Positions 1-7,495 of a stretch of DNA of 58,918 bases are shown here, in pieces. The notes under the pieces are model-generated. The model was not told where the DNA came from, ran no database searches, and saw nothing but the letters and a program-made list of their open reading frames with translations. Within the stretch, counting starts at the first letter, position 1. Each line of letters opens with the position of its first letter. Source of the DNA: an uncultured Lachnospiraceae bacterium. GTDB taxonomy: Bacteria > Bacillota > Clostridia > Lachnospirales > Lachnospiraceae. The position numbers and the translations under genes are program-made. The stretch spans positions 1 through 58,918 of the forward strand of contig CABSEG010000009.1 of the NCBI GenBank assembly GCA_902476645.1, read 5' to 3'.

Positions 1-1117
1 GGGGCATTTGCTCGTAAATTTCCTGTATGGCGCGAATCGTAGTTTTTAGAGGACTTCCATTGTTGTTGCTGTAAAAGGAGTACAAGAGGGCTCCGTCCTC
101 CCCGACAAGGGCTGCTTTGGTGGTGGTGGAACCGGCGTCAATCCCAAGAAAACAGTTTCCTTCGTAGGTAGCCAGGTCATCCGTGACCACGTTATATTGA
201 TTTTGACGTGTGATAAACTCATCGTATTCCCGCTCAGAGGAAAAGAGAGGCTCCATACGGGCCACCTCAAACTCCATATGCAGGTTATGGGAAAGTTTTT
301 CAAGTAAGGTGCTGAGAGAAAATTGTACGTCTTCTTTATAATTAAGAGCAGAGCCAATAGCGGCAAACAGATGCGAATTTTCCGGAGTAATGGCATGCTC
401 CGAATCCAGTTTCAGCGTTCGGATAAAGGCGGCTTTTAGCTCCGATAGAAAGTGCAGGGGTCCGCCGAGAAAGGCCACGTGCCCCCGGATAGGCTTTCCG
501 CAGGCCAATCCGCTGATGGTCTGGTTGACGACAGCCTGAAAAATGGAAGCCGATAAATCTTCCTTGGTAGCTCCCTCGTTAATCAGGGGTTGGATGTCCG
601 ACTTGGCAAATACTCCGCAACGCGCCGCAATATCATAAAGAGATTGATAGTTTTTCGCATATTCATTTAACCCTGTGGCATCCGTTTGTAAAAGAGAAGC
701 CATTTGATCAATAAAGGAGCCGGTACCACCGGCGCAGATGCCGTTCATCCGCTGTTCCACATTTCCATTTTCAAAATAGATAATTTTAGCGTCTTCTCCT
801 CCAAGCTCAATGGCGACGTCTGTCTGAGGGGCCGCATCCTGGAGTGCTGTCGAGACGGCGATAACCTCCTGGACAAAGGGAATCCCCAGATGCTTGGCTA
901 GTGTCAGACCACCGGAACCGGTAATCATAGGCGCGACGGTTAATTCTCCAAGCTGGCTGTAGGCCTTTCGCAGCAGAGCGGACAGTGTTTCCCGAATATT
1001 AGCGTAATGACGCTCATAGTCAGAAAACAAGAGTCGTCTGTCAGGATCCAACACAGCTACCTTAACCGTTGTGGAACCGATATCAATTCCTAAGGTGTGT
1101 AAATGATTTGATTGCAT
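1..1117 (-). CDS. 2-hydroxyacyl-CoA dehydratase activase-type ATPase, 5' part (runs off the left edge)
   Basis: The reverse strand is open from an ATG at 1117 to the window edge (about 372 codons). Two ASKHA-type ATPase modules are visible. The first begins with GIDIGSTTVKVAV and carries CAGGTGSFIDQMA and CGVFAKSDIQPLINEG. These cysteine motifs are typical of the activator (component A) of 2-hydroxyacyl-CoA dehydratases, where a [4Fe-4S] cluster bridges a dimer and ATP-driven electron transfer activates the dehydratase. A second phosphate-1 motif, FLGIDAGSTTTKAALVG, starts near residue 320, so this is the large tandem form (COG1924 type), whose C-terminal half lies outside the window. The true substrate is unknown; many such tandem proteins have no assigned dehydratase partner. 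The ribosome binding site is unusual and has its own entry. Confidence 0.85.
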   Translation of the reverse strand, partial: MQSNHLHTLGIDIGSTTVKVAVLDPDRRLLFSDYERHYANIRETLSALLRKAYSQLGELTVAPMITGSGGLTLAKHLGIPFVQEVIAVSTALQDAAPQTDVAIELGGEDAKIIYFENGNVEQRMNGICAGGTGSFIDQMASLLQTDATGLNEYAKNYQSLYDIAARCGVFAKSDIQPLINEGATKEDLSASIFQAVVNQTISGLACGKPIRGHVAFLGGPLHFLSELKAAFIRTLKLDSEHAITPENSHLFAAIGSALNYKEDVQFSLSTLLEKLSHNLHMEFEVARMEPLFSSEREYDEFITRQNQYNVVTDDLATYEGNCFLGIDAGSTTTKAALVGEDGALLYSFYSNNNGSPLKTTIRAIQEIYEQMP

Positions 1118-1151
1118 ATGTAATCGCGCAGGTTCTACCTGCTGCCTCCTT
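1115..1151 (-). promoter_or_regulatory. Split ribosome binding site with hairpin in the spacer
   Basis: On the reverse strand a perfect AAGGAGG (1151-1145) lies 27 nt before the only usable ATG (1117-1115). I see no in-frame ATG, GTG or TTG nearer. The spacer contains a perfect hairpin, GCAGGT-AGA-ACCTGC (1142-1128). Folding it out leaves about 12 nt between the Shine-Dalgarno sequence and the start, close to a normal distance. Spacer hairpins that bring a distant SD to the start codon are known from phage T4 gene 25; that this one works the same way is inference. Confidence 0.5.
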
Positions 1152-1227
1152 ACTAAATTTAAGATCACTTGTTAATACATACAAAAGTCATTATACGACA
1201 AAATTTTTGAAATATCAAATGACAGCC

Positions 1228-1256
1228 TTGAAAAAAAAGCTCTTTGGGACTATACT
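1228..1256 (+). promoter_or_regulatory. SigA-type promoter for tgt
   Basis: TTGAAA (1228-1233), a 17-bp spacer and TATACT (1251-1256), about 75 bp before the tgt start. Five of six bases match consensus in each box. Confidence 0.7.
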
Positions 1257-1330
1257 GTAAAGACAATATGCACAAAATTCCGGTTTCATGCCGGGAAATC
1301 ACGGAAAGAGAAGGAATATAAGGAAGGCGT

Positions 1331-2497
1331 ATGTATCGATTATTGGCAAGAGATGGAAAAGCAAAAAGAGGAGAATTGCACACGGTCCACGGGGTGATTC
1401 AGACTCCGGTGTTTATGAATGTGGGGACGGCGGCCGCTATAAAAGGGGCGGTATCCACCGTGGATTTGCAGCAAATAGGCACACAGGTGGAATTGTCCAA
1501 CACCTATCATCTCCATGTGCGGCCTGGAGATGATGTGGTGAAGGCTTTAGGAGGTTTACATTCCTTTATGAACTGGGATAAGCCGATTTTGACGGATTCC
1601 GGTGGATTTCAGGTATTTTCTCTGGCCGGTTTGCGGAGGATTAAAGAGGAAGGTGTTTATTTTCATTCCCATGTGGATGGCCGAAAAATATTCATGGGAC
1701 CGGAGCAGAGTATGCAGATACAATCCAATTTAGCCTCCACCATTGCCATGGCTTTTGATGAGTGTCCCTCCAGCGTGGCCAGCCGGGACTATGTGGAAGC
1801 GTCCGTAGCCAGAACTACTAGATGGCTGCACCGGTGTAAAGCGGAGATGGAGCGGCTAAACAGTCTGCCAGATACAATCAATCCCAGGCAGATGCTTTTT
1901 GGCATCAATCAGGGTGCAATTTTTGATGACATCCGAATCCAACATGCGGAGGAGATTGCGGCATTGAATCTGGATGGCTATGCTTTGGGCGGTCTGGCAG
2001 TGGGGGAGTCCCATGAAGAGATGTATCATATCTTGGATGTGACGGTTCCACATCTTCCTCTGGATAAACCCACTTATCTGATGGGGGTGGGAACTCCCGC
2101 CAACATTCTGGAGGCTGTGGACCGGGGCGTAGATTTCTTTGACTGTGTTTATCCCAGCAGAAACGGGCGGCATGGACATGTGTATACCAACCAGGGAAAA
2201 CGAAATCTGTTAAATGCCCGTTATGAATTAGATGACCGGCCTATAGAAGAGGGTTGTGCCTGTCCGGCTTGTCGTCATTATAGCAGGGCATATATCCGGC
2301 ATCTTTTAAAAGCCAAGGAGATGCTGGGAATGCGGCTTTGTGTACTTCATAACCTGTATTTTTACAATAAAATGATGGAGGAGATACGGGGAGCCATCGA
2401 AGAAGGCCGATATCAGGAGTATAAAAAGGCAAAACTTGCAGGCTTCGCCAAGGAAGATGCAAAAGGCTGTGATCGATCTGGAAGAAAGAAATATTAA
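1331..2497 (+). CDS. tgt: tRNA-guanine transglycosylase
   Basis: The 388-residue product matches bacterial TGT in length and order of motifs. TGT swaps guanine-34 of GUN-anticodon tRNAs (Tyr, His, Asp, Asn) for preQ1 in queuosine synthesis. The general acid/base Asp89 lies in DSGGFQVF, GGLAVGE is the base-recognition loop, and the nucleophile Asp271 is in FDCVYPSR. The zinc site CACPAC followed by the later HNL histidine is intact. GGLAVGE is the form usual in preQ1-using bacterial enzymes rather than the GGLSGGE of queuine enzymes. The nucleophile loop reads CVYPSRNGRHG instead of the common CVMPTRNARNG. AGGAAGG (1321-1327) precedes the ATG. yajC follows, a common pairing, but has its own promoter. 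Confidence 0.95.
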   Translation: MYRLLARDGKAKRGELHTVHGVIQTPVFMNVGTAAAIKGAVSTVDLQQIGTQVELSNTYHLHVRPGDDVVKALGGLHSFMNWDKPILTDSGGFQVFSLAGLRRIKEEGVYFHSHVDGRKIFMGPEQSMQIQSNLASTIAMAFDECPSSVASRDYVEASVARTTRWLHRCKAEMERLNSLPDTINPRQMLFGINQGAIFDDIRIQHAEEIAALNLDGYALGGLAVGESHEEMYHILDVTVPHLPLDKPTYLMGVGTPANILEAVDRGVDFFDCVYPSRNGRHGHVYTNQGKRNLLNARYELDDRPIEEGCACPACRHYSRAYIRHLLKAKEMLGMRLCVLHNLYFYNKMMEEIRGAIEEGRYQEYKKAKLAGFAKEDAKGCDRSGRKKY

Positions 2498-2522
2498 AAT
2501 TATAGAAAATAGTAAAAAGAGC

Positions 2523-2551
2523 TTGATGAAAAGAGGAAAATTGTGTAATAT
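2523..2551 (+). promoter_or_regulatory. Probable promoter for yajC
   Basis: TTGATG (2523-2528), 17 bp, TAATAT (2546-2551), lying between tgt and yajC and 36 bp before the yajC start. Confidence 0.5.
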
Positions 2552-2586
2552 ATAGGCTATATGATTGGAATACAGGAGGAAAGAAC

Positions 2587-2892
2587 ATGTATTTATTAGC
2601 TCAGGGCAGCGCAGGGGGAGGATTCAGTATCCTGCTGGTTTACATTTTAATTATCGGTGTTGCCATGTACTTTATGGCGATCCGGCCGCAGAAAAAAGAA
2701 CAAAAGAGGATTAATGCCATGCTCTCGGAACTGGCGGTGGGAGACAGCATTGTTACGACCAGCGGATTCTATGGAGTTGTGATAGATATTACGGAAGAAG
2801 ACGTCATCGTAGAATTTGGAAGTAATAAGAACTGCAGAATCCCCATGAGAAAGTCAGCCATTGCCGAGGTAGAAAAAGCGGATGCAGAGTGA
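2587..2892 (+). CDS. yajC: Sec translocon accessory protein YajC
   Basis: A 101-residue protein with one N-terminal membrane segment (about residues 14-33), followed at once by the family motif IRPQKKEQKR and a small soluble domain with the typical GDSIVTTSGFYG stretch. YajC associates with SecDF-YidC at the translocon in the cytoplasmic membrane. No secD or secF is seen within the window, although tgt-yajC-secDF is a common order. AGGAGG sits 7 nt before the ATG. A strong terminator follows, so the unit ends here. Confidence 0.93.
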   Translation: MYLLAQGSAGGGFSILLVYILIIGVAMYFMAIRPQKKEQKRINAMLSELAVGDSIVTTSGFYGVVIDITEEDVIVEFGSNKNCRIPMRKSAIAEVEKADAE

Positions 2893-2899
2893 GAAAAAG

Positions 2900-2931
2900 A
2901 GATACCGGAATTTTTCGGTATCTTTTTTTTT
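2900..2931 (+). terminator. Intrinsic terminator after yajC
   Basis: GATACCG (2901-2907) pairs with CGGTATC (2916-2922), followed by a run of nine T. Confidence 0.9.
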
Positions 2932-2947
2932 CGAAAAATGGAATCTG

Positions 2948-2956
2948 TGATAGAAT
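2948..2956 (+). promoter_or_regulatory. Possible extended -10 promoter for the YesN operon
   Basis: TG-A-TAGAAT (2948-2956) just after the yajC terminator. No good -35 box is visible, so confidence is low. Confidence 0.35.
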
Positions 2957-3004
2957 AGGATGAGGATAACCAGTAGCAATGGACAGAATCAGGAGGAAGG
3001 CGGA

Positions 3005-4579
3005 ATGTACCGAATTTTATTTGTAGATGATGAAATTCTTGTACGAGATAGTATCAGTGAGATTATACCGTGGAATGCATTGGGGTTTGAACTGGTGGGG
3101 ACCTGTGAAAATGGCAGGGATGCAGTTGCGTTCCTGGAGAAGTATCCGGTGGATGTGGTCATTACGGATATTGCTATGCCATATATGGACGGATTGGAAT
3201 TGAGCAAATATGTATATGAGCATTTTCCAAAAACGATTGTGGTGATTTTCAGTGGCTATGATAGTTTTTCCTATGCCAAGTTGGCAATTCGATATCGGGT
3301 TAGCGAATATATTTTAAAACCAGTTACGGCTAGAGAATTGGCAGAGGTGTTGGAAAAGATTCGGGAGAAGCTTCATGAAAGTCAAAGAGAGGAAGAGATT
3401 CTGAAAAGATGGATGAAAGGGTATGTCAGGTTTACCAAAAATGAAGAGGCCCTCATTTCCAAAACACTGGAGGAATTGGTACAGGGGATGGGTAATCTGC
3501 CGGTATTAAAACGGGAACTGGAGGAATATGGAATAGATGTTTCCGCTAAAGTTTTCCGGGTATTAGGCATTTCCACAAATCGGCAGGCCATGGCGGATGG
3601 AAGTGAAAATGATATACTGCAATATGTCAGACAGGAGACACAAAAGGGGTATGGAGTATGGAGTGTATTTCAAAATTCAAACCATGGTATTTTTATACTT
3701 GCCGGATCTAACAGGCCTATGGCGTTTTCAAGTGAAATAAACAGAATCTGTAATGGTATACGGCAAAGAATCTGTAGGATGGAGCAAATCGACATATCCA
3801 TTGGAATCGGAGTGACAGTGCATACATTAGAAGATCTCTCCAACTCCTATTGTTCGGCTTTAGAGGCACTGGAATATCAGTATACAAAGGAAAGGGGAAG
3901 CGTGTTTGACAGTGAGGCAATCCACGGGGAAGAAAAGTTGGAGAAGTTTGAAGAGAAGTTAGAGCATTTAACACAGGCGATTCGGGAAAGGGACAGAAAG
4001 CTTGCTGCGAAGATCCTGGATGACTTTGAAAAGTATGTAAGCTCCATATATATAAGTAAAAGTAAGGTGATCCCCTATCTGTTTCAGTTGCTTAGAAGCG
4101 CTTATGAAGAGTTTTGCCAACTTCAGATGAATGCCCAGTGGGAGGAGACGAGAGCTTCCAAAATCATTGAGGCGGGAAGCTTTCGCGATGCTATGAAGGA
4201 GGTAAGAGAATATATTATCACGTGCATGAAGGAAGCTTCAGAGGTAGGGTATACGGTAAATGATAGAATGGTGCTTCGGGCTATGGAATATCTGAAGGCA
4301 AATTACGAAAATCCGGATTTAACGCTGAGTATGCTCTGTGATTACTTGAATATTAGCATGAGTCATTTTACAAACATTTTTAAAGAAGGCACGGGAAAGA
4401 CTTTTAAAGAAATGTTGACTCATATTCGTATTGAAAAAGCAAAACAACTGTTGAGGCATACAGATTTGAAAAATTATGAGATAGCGGAAAAAATTGGCTG
4501 TAAAGATCCCCATTATTTCACTGTATTGTTCAAAAAAATGACAGGAAAAACGCCAAAAGAGTTTGCGAGAGAGATATAG
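3005..4579 (+). CDS. YesN-type response regulator with AraC helix-turn-helix
   Basis: The product is 524 residues from the ATG at 3005, chosen over an in-frame ATG at 2960 because CAGGAGGAAGG lies just before 3005 and the receiver domain starts there. Residues 1-120 form a receiver with acidic pocket D8/D9 and phospho-acceptor Asp55 in VITDIAMP. A long middle region has no motif I can name. The last about 100 residues are an AraC/XylS DNA-binding domain with two helix-turn-helix units (LSMLCDYLNISMSHF and EIAEKIGCKDPHYF). Such regulators usually activate carbohydrate uptake genes. The paired histidine kinase starts 3 bp after the stop. Confidence 0.93.
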   Translation: MYRILFVDDEILVRDSISEIIPWNALGFELVGTCENGRDAVAFLEKYPVDVVITDIAMPYMDGLELSKYVYEHFPKTIVVIFSGYDSFSYAKLAIRYRVSEYILKPVTARELAEVLEKIREKLHESQREEEILKRWMKGYVRFTKNEEALISKTLEELVQGMGNLPVLKRELEEYGIDVSAKVFRVLGISTNRQAMADGSENDILQYVRQETQKGYGVWSVFQNSNHGIFILAGSNRPMAFSSEINRICNGIRQRICRMEQIDISIGIGVTVHTLEDLSNSYCSALEALEYQYTKERGSVFDSEAIHGEEKLEKFEEKLEHLTQAIRERDRKLAAKILDDFEKYVSSIYISKSKVIPYLFQLLRSAYEEFCQLQMNAQWEETRASKIIEAGSFRDAMKEVREYIITCMKEASEVGYTVNDRMVLRAMEYLKANYENPDLTLSMLCDYLNISMSHFTNIFKEGTGKTFKEMLTHIRIEKAKQLLRHTDLKNYEIAEKIGCKDPHYFTVLFKKMTGKTPKEFAREI

Positions 4580-4582
4580 AGT

Positions 4583-6370
4583 ATGAAAAGAAAATGGAAA
4601 TTAGCGGATCGATTTAAAAGTATTCAAAGTGTAATAACACTGTCTTTTTCCATATTAATCCTTTTTGCTGTATTTATTTTTCTGACGATTGCCATTTACT
4701 TTGCAAGAGATATGGTATATCAGAACTCCATGGACTATACGATGCAGATTATCAGGCAGGTGAACTACGACATCGATACGTATATAGATTATATGGAGAA
4801 CATTTCTTCACTTGTAGTAGAAGGCGGAGAGGTTCAGCAGTTTTTATTTGACAAAGATGAGGCAAAAAAGGCGGGAGAAAGAACCAGGATTCTCAGTCAG
4901 TTTGATACTATTGTGGAAAGCCGGGAGGATATTGCCAATGTAGCCGCAGTGGCCAACAATGGAAGATATCTGGTGAATCACGGCGGGAAACTGACAGATT
5001 ACATAGACATTCAGGAGCTTGACTGGTATCAGAAGGCACTACAGTCGGGGCAGGAGACTACGTTGTCTTCTTCTCATGTACAAAATGCGATTGCAAATAG
5101 CTATCAGTGGGTGATTACTCTGAGCAGACCATTGGTGAACAGAGAAACAGGACGGCGGGAAGGGGTGTTCTTTGTAGACTTGAATTATAGCGTACTGAGT
5201 CGGCTCTGCAATAATAACAGCAGAAAAAACAGCAGATATATTTTTATAATCGGTTCCGACGGGGAGGTTATCTATCATCCTAAACAGGACTTGATTTACG
5301 GAGGGCTTTTGTCGGAACATGTGGAGGAAGTCTTGGAATGCGATTCGGACTTTTTGGAGATCAAAGACAAAGAAGAGGATAAAATTTATGTGATGTCCAA
5401 ATCAGAGAGGACAGGCTGGACTGTGGTTGGCGTGGCGGATACCAGAGAAATCACAAAGGGAATCGGGCGGCTTCAGATGAGCTATGTTATGGTTGCCGTG
5501 TTACTTCTCGGAATCGTAATGATGATTTCCAACGGGGTGGCGAAGGAGATTATCAGGCCGCTTCTAAGGCTGAAGGAATCTATGAGCCGTGTACAGAGTG
5601 GAGTCCTGGAAAAAGTGGATGTTCCGTCTCTGCCGTCAAATGAGGTTGGAAGCTTGGGCAGTTCTTTTAATATCATGATAGATCGGATACAGGCCTTGAT
5701 GAAACAAAACAGACTGGAGCAGGAAGAAAAAAGAAAGAGTGAACTTAGGGCATTATGGGCTCAAATCAGGCCACATTTCCTTTATAATACACTGGATTCT
5801 ATCATTTGGATGGCCGAGGCTAAGAAACATGAAGAGGTCGTTTTGATGACCTCTGCATTGGCGAGATTGTTGCATCAAAGCATCAGCAATGAGAAGGAAG
5901 AAGTAAAAATTAAAGAGGAATTAGCCTACGTGAAAGATTATCTGACCATTCAAAAGATGCGATATGAGGATAAACTGGAGTATTCTATAGATGTAGATGA
6001 TCAGATCGAAGAGTCTATGATCATTAAGTTTGCGCTGCAACCTCTTGTGGAAAATGCTATTTATCATGGGCTGAAATATAAAGAAACAAAGGGCCGAGTA
6101 GATATCCAGGGATTCATAGAGGAGGATAACATCTATATCAGTATCTCGGATGACGGCGTGGGAATGGATGAGGAAACACTGGAACATATCTTTGACGAAA
6201 GGGAGGATGATCGCGACCATAAGGGTATTGGAGTTGCCAATGTGCAAAGGCGCCTTCAGCTATACTATGGAAAAGATTATGGAATTACCTTTGTCAGCGA
6301 TGAAGGGTGCGGGACAATCGCCACGGTTGTTCTGCCTTTGAGGGGAGGTATGGGAAAGAATCATGAGTAA
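4583..6370 (+). CDS. YesM/LytS-type sensor histidine kinase
   Basis: This 595-residue membrane kinase has a first transmembrane segment at about residues 19-42, a large extracellular Cache-like sensor region, a second segment at about 300-318 and a HAMP linker. The His_kinase domain (PF06580 type) contains WAQIRPHFLYNTLDS with phospho-acceptor His398. The ATPase domain has PLVENAIYHGL (N box) and DDGVGM and GIGVANVQRRL (G boxes). It should phosphorylate the YesN regulator directly upstream. Its 3' end overlaps the binding-protein gene by 8 bp, indicating coupled translation. Confidence 0.93.
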   Translation: MKRKWKLADRFKSIQSVITLSFSILILFAVFIFLTIAIYFARDMVYQNSMDYTMQIIRQVNYDIDTYIDYMENISSLVVEGGEVQQFLFDKDEAKKAGERTRILSQFDTIVESREDIANVAAVANNGRYLVNHGGKLTDYIDIQELDWYQKALQSGQETTLSSSHVQNAIANSYQWVITLSRPLVNRETGRREGVFFVDLNYSVLSRLCNNNSRKNSRYIFIIGSDGEVIYHPKQDLIYGGLLSEHVEEVLECDSDFLEIKDKEEDKIYVMSKSERTGWTVVGVADTREITKGIGRLQMSYVMVAVLLLGIVMMISNGVAKEIIRPLLRLKESMSRVQSGVLEKVDVPSLPSNEVGSLGSSFNIMIDRIQALMKQNRLEQEEKRKSELRALWAQIRPHFLYNTLDSIIWMAEAKKHEEVVLMTSALARLLHQSISNEKEEVKIKEELAYVKDYLTIQKMRYEDKLEYSIDVDDQIEESMIIKFALQPLVENAIYHGLKYKETKGRVDIQGFIEEDNIYISISDDGVGMDEETLEHIFDEREDDRDHKGIGVANVQRRLQLYYGKDYGITFVSDEGCGTIATVVLPLRGGMGKNHE

Positions 6371-7346
6371 AAATCGAGTATTTTTACGTCTGCTTTTTCT
6401 TATGATAGGGGTGGCATTTCTGGCAGCGCTTGTGTGGTTTGCCAAAGACTTGGGAAAGCAGAAGACCTACAAATTTGTCTACATTCCGAAGGTTCAGGAT
6501 GAAGAAAATGGATTTTGGACCTCTCTAATTGCAGGGGTAGAGATGGGAGCTCAGGACCACAATGTGGAGTTAGAGGTAAAAGGTCCAAAATCAGAAAATG
6601 ACGTGCAGACACAGATTGAGTTGATCTCGGAAAGTATTGAGAAGGACCCGGATGCAATTTTGGTTTCCCCAAATCATCTGACCGGATTAAGGGAAGTCTT
6701 GCAGGAGGTGAAAGAAAAGGATATTCGGTTGATTTTTGTGGATTCTGTCAGCGAACCGAACATTGCGGATGCTATTGTAGAGACCGATAATTATGCTGCG
6801 GGGAGATTGCTGGGTGAATATGTGAAAAACCTGGTGACAGAGGACTCCCAGATCGGAGTGGTAGGTCATGTGGAAGGCTCTTCAACGGCCATTGAGAGAG
6901 AGGCAGGAATGAAGGCTGGTTTGTCAGAGGATGCTGCCAGGATTCAGGAGATACAATATTGTGATTCCTCTTTTGAGAAAGCCTACGAGATTGCCGGAGA
7001 AATGATCGATACGTATCCTAAGCTGGATATCCTGGTCGGAACAAATGAATATGCTTCTGTGGGCGTAGCCAGAGCAGTCAAAGACCGTGGATTAAAGAAT
7101 CAAATAAAAGTTGTGGGATTTGACAGCTCTCTGGAGGAGACACAGTTGCTGGAGGAAGGGATTTTTCAGGCAATTGTGATTCAAAGACCGTTTAATATGG
7201 GATATTTAGGTATCGAGCAGGCCGTTAAGGTAGTGAAAGGCGCAAAGGCAGAGAAGAGTTTGGACTCCGGATGTAAACTTATTACAAAAGCCAATATGTA
7301 TGAAGATGAAAATCAGAAGTTATTGTATCCATTTACGGAAAAATAG
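6363..7346 (+). CDS. Membrane-anchored periplasmic sugar-binding-like protein
   Basis: A 327-residue protein. An N-terminal hydrophobic segment (about residues 9-25) is followed by a type I periplasmic binding fold of the LacI/ribose-binding kind (Peripla_BP_4), with blocks such as KFVYIPKVQDEENGFW, DAILVSPNH, IRLIFVDS and IKVVGFDSS. There is no lipobox cysteine, so it is probably held by an uncleaved signal anchor rather than lipid. It overlaps the kinase gene by 8 bp, and no ABC permease or ATPase is nearby. I infer a ligand sensor working with the kinase, as XylFII does with LytS in Clostridium beijerinckii, rather than a transporter subunit. The ligand is unknown. Confidence 0.85.
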   Translation: MSKNRVFLRLLFLMIGVAFLAALVWFAKDLGKQKTYKFVYIPKVQDEENGFWTSLIAGVEMGAQDHNVELEVKGPKSENDVQTQIELISESIEKDPDAILVSPNHLTGLREVLQEVKEKDIRLIFVDSVSEPNIADAIVETDNYAAGRLLGEYVKNLVTEDSQIGVVGHVEGSSTAIEREAGMKAGLSEDAARIQEIQYCDSSFEKAYEIAGEMIDTYPKLDILVGTNEYASVGVARAVKDRGLKNQIKVVGFDSSLEETQLLEEGIFQAIVIQRPFNMGYLGIEQAVKVVKGAKAEKSLDSGCKLITKANMYEDENQKLLYPFTEK

Positions 7347-7397
7347 AGGCACTTTTTCTGTCCTGAATACATGCTTAAAATTCCCAAAAAGGTCAGA

Positions 7398-7441
7398 ATT
7401 TCAACGAAAGCAGTTGCTGTTTTTCGATTTTTTGTTGAAAT
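7398..7441. promoter_or_regulatory. Dyad overlapping the leuB promoter
   Basis: ATTTCAAC (7398-7405) and GTTGAAAT (7434-7441) are exact inverted repeats; the second covers the -35 box of the leuB promoter. An inner CGAAA/TTTCG pair (7405-7409, 7422-7426) extends the symmetry. It could be an operator. The regulator is not evident, and it does not match a CodY box well. Confidence 0.4.
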
Positions 7442-7463
7442 CCGTATGAAAATGCATTATGAT
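7435..7463 (+). promoter_or_regulatory. SigA-type promoter for leuB-ilvD-ilvB
   Basis: TTGAAA (7435-7440), 17 bp, TATGAT (7458-7463), 32 bp before leuB. No T-box leader fits in so short a leader. Confidence 0.7.
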
Positions 7464-7495
7464 ATCAAATAAAGACTGGAAAGGAACTGACGAAG

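Noticed and set aside
7347..7495. T-box or CodY control of leuB
   Set aside because: The leader is too short for a T-box and no sequence is close to the CodY consensus.
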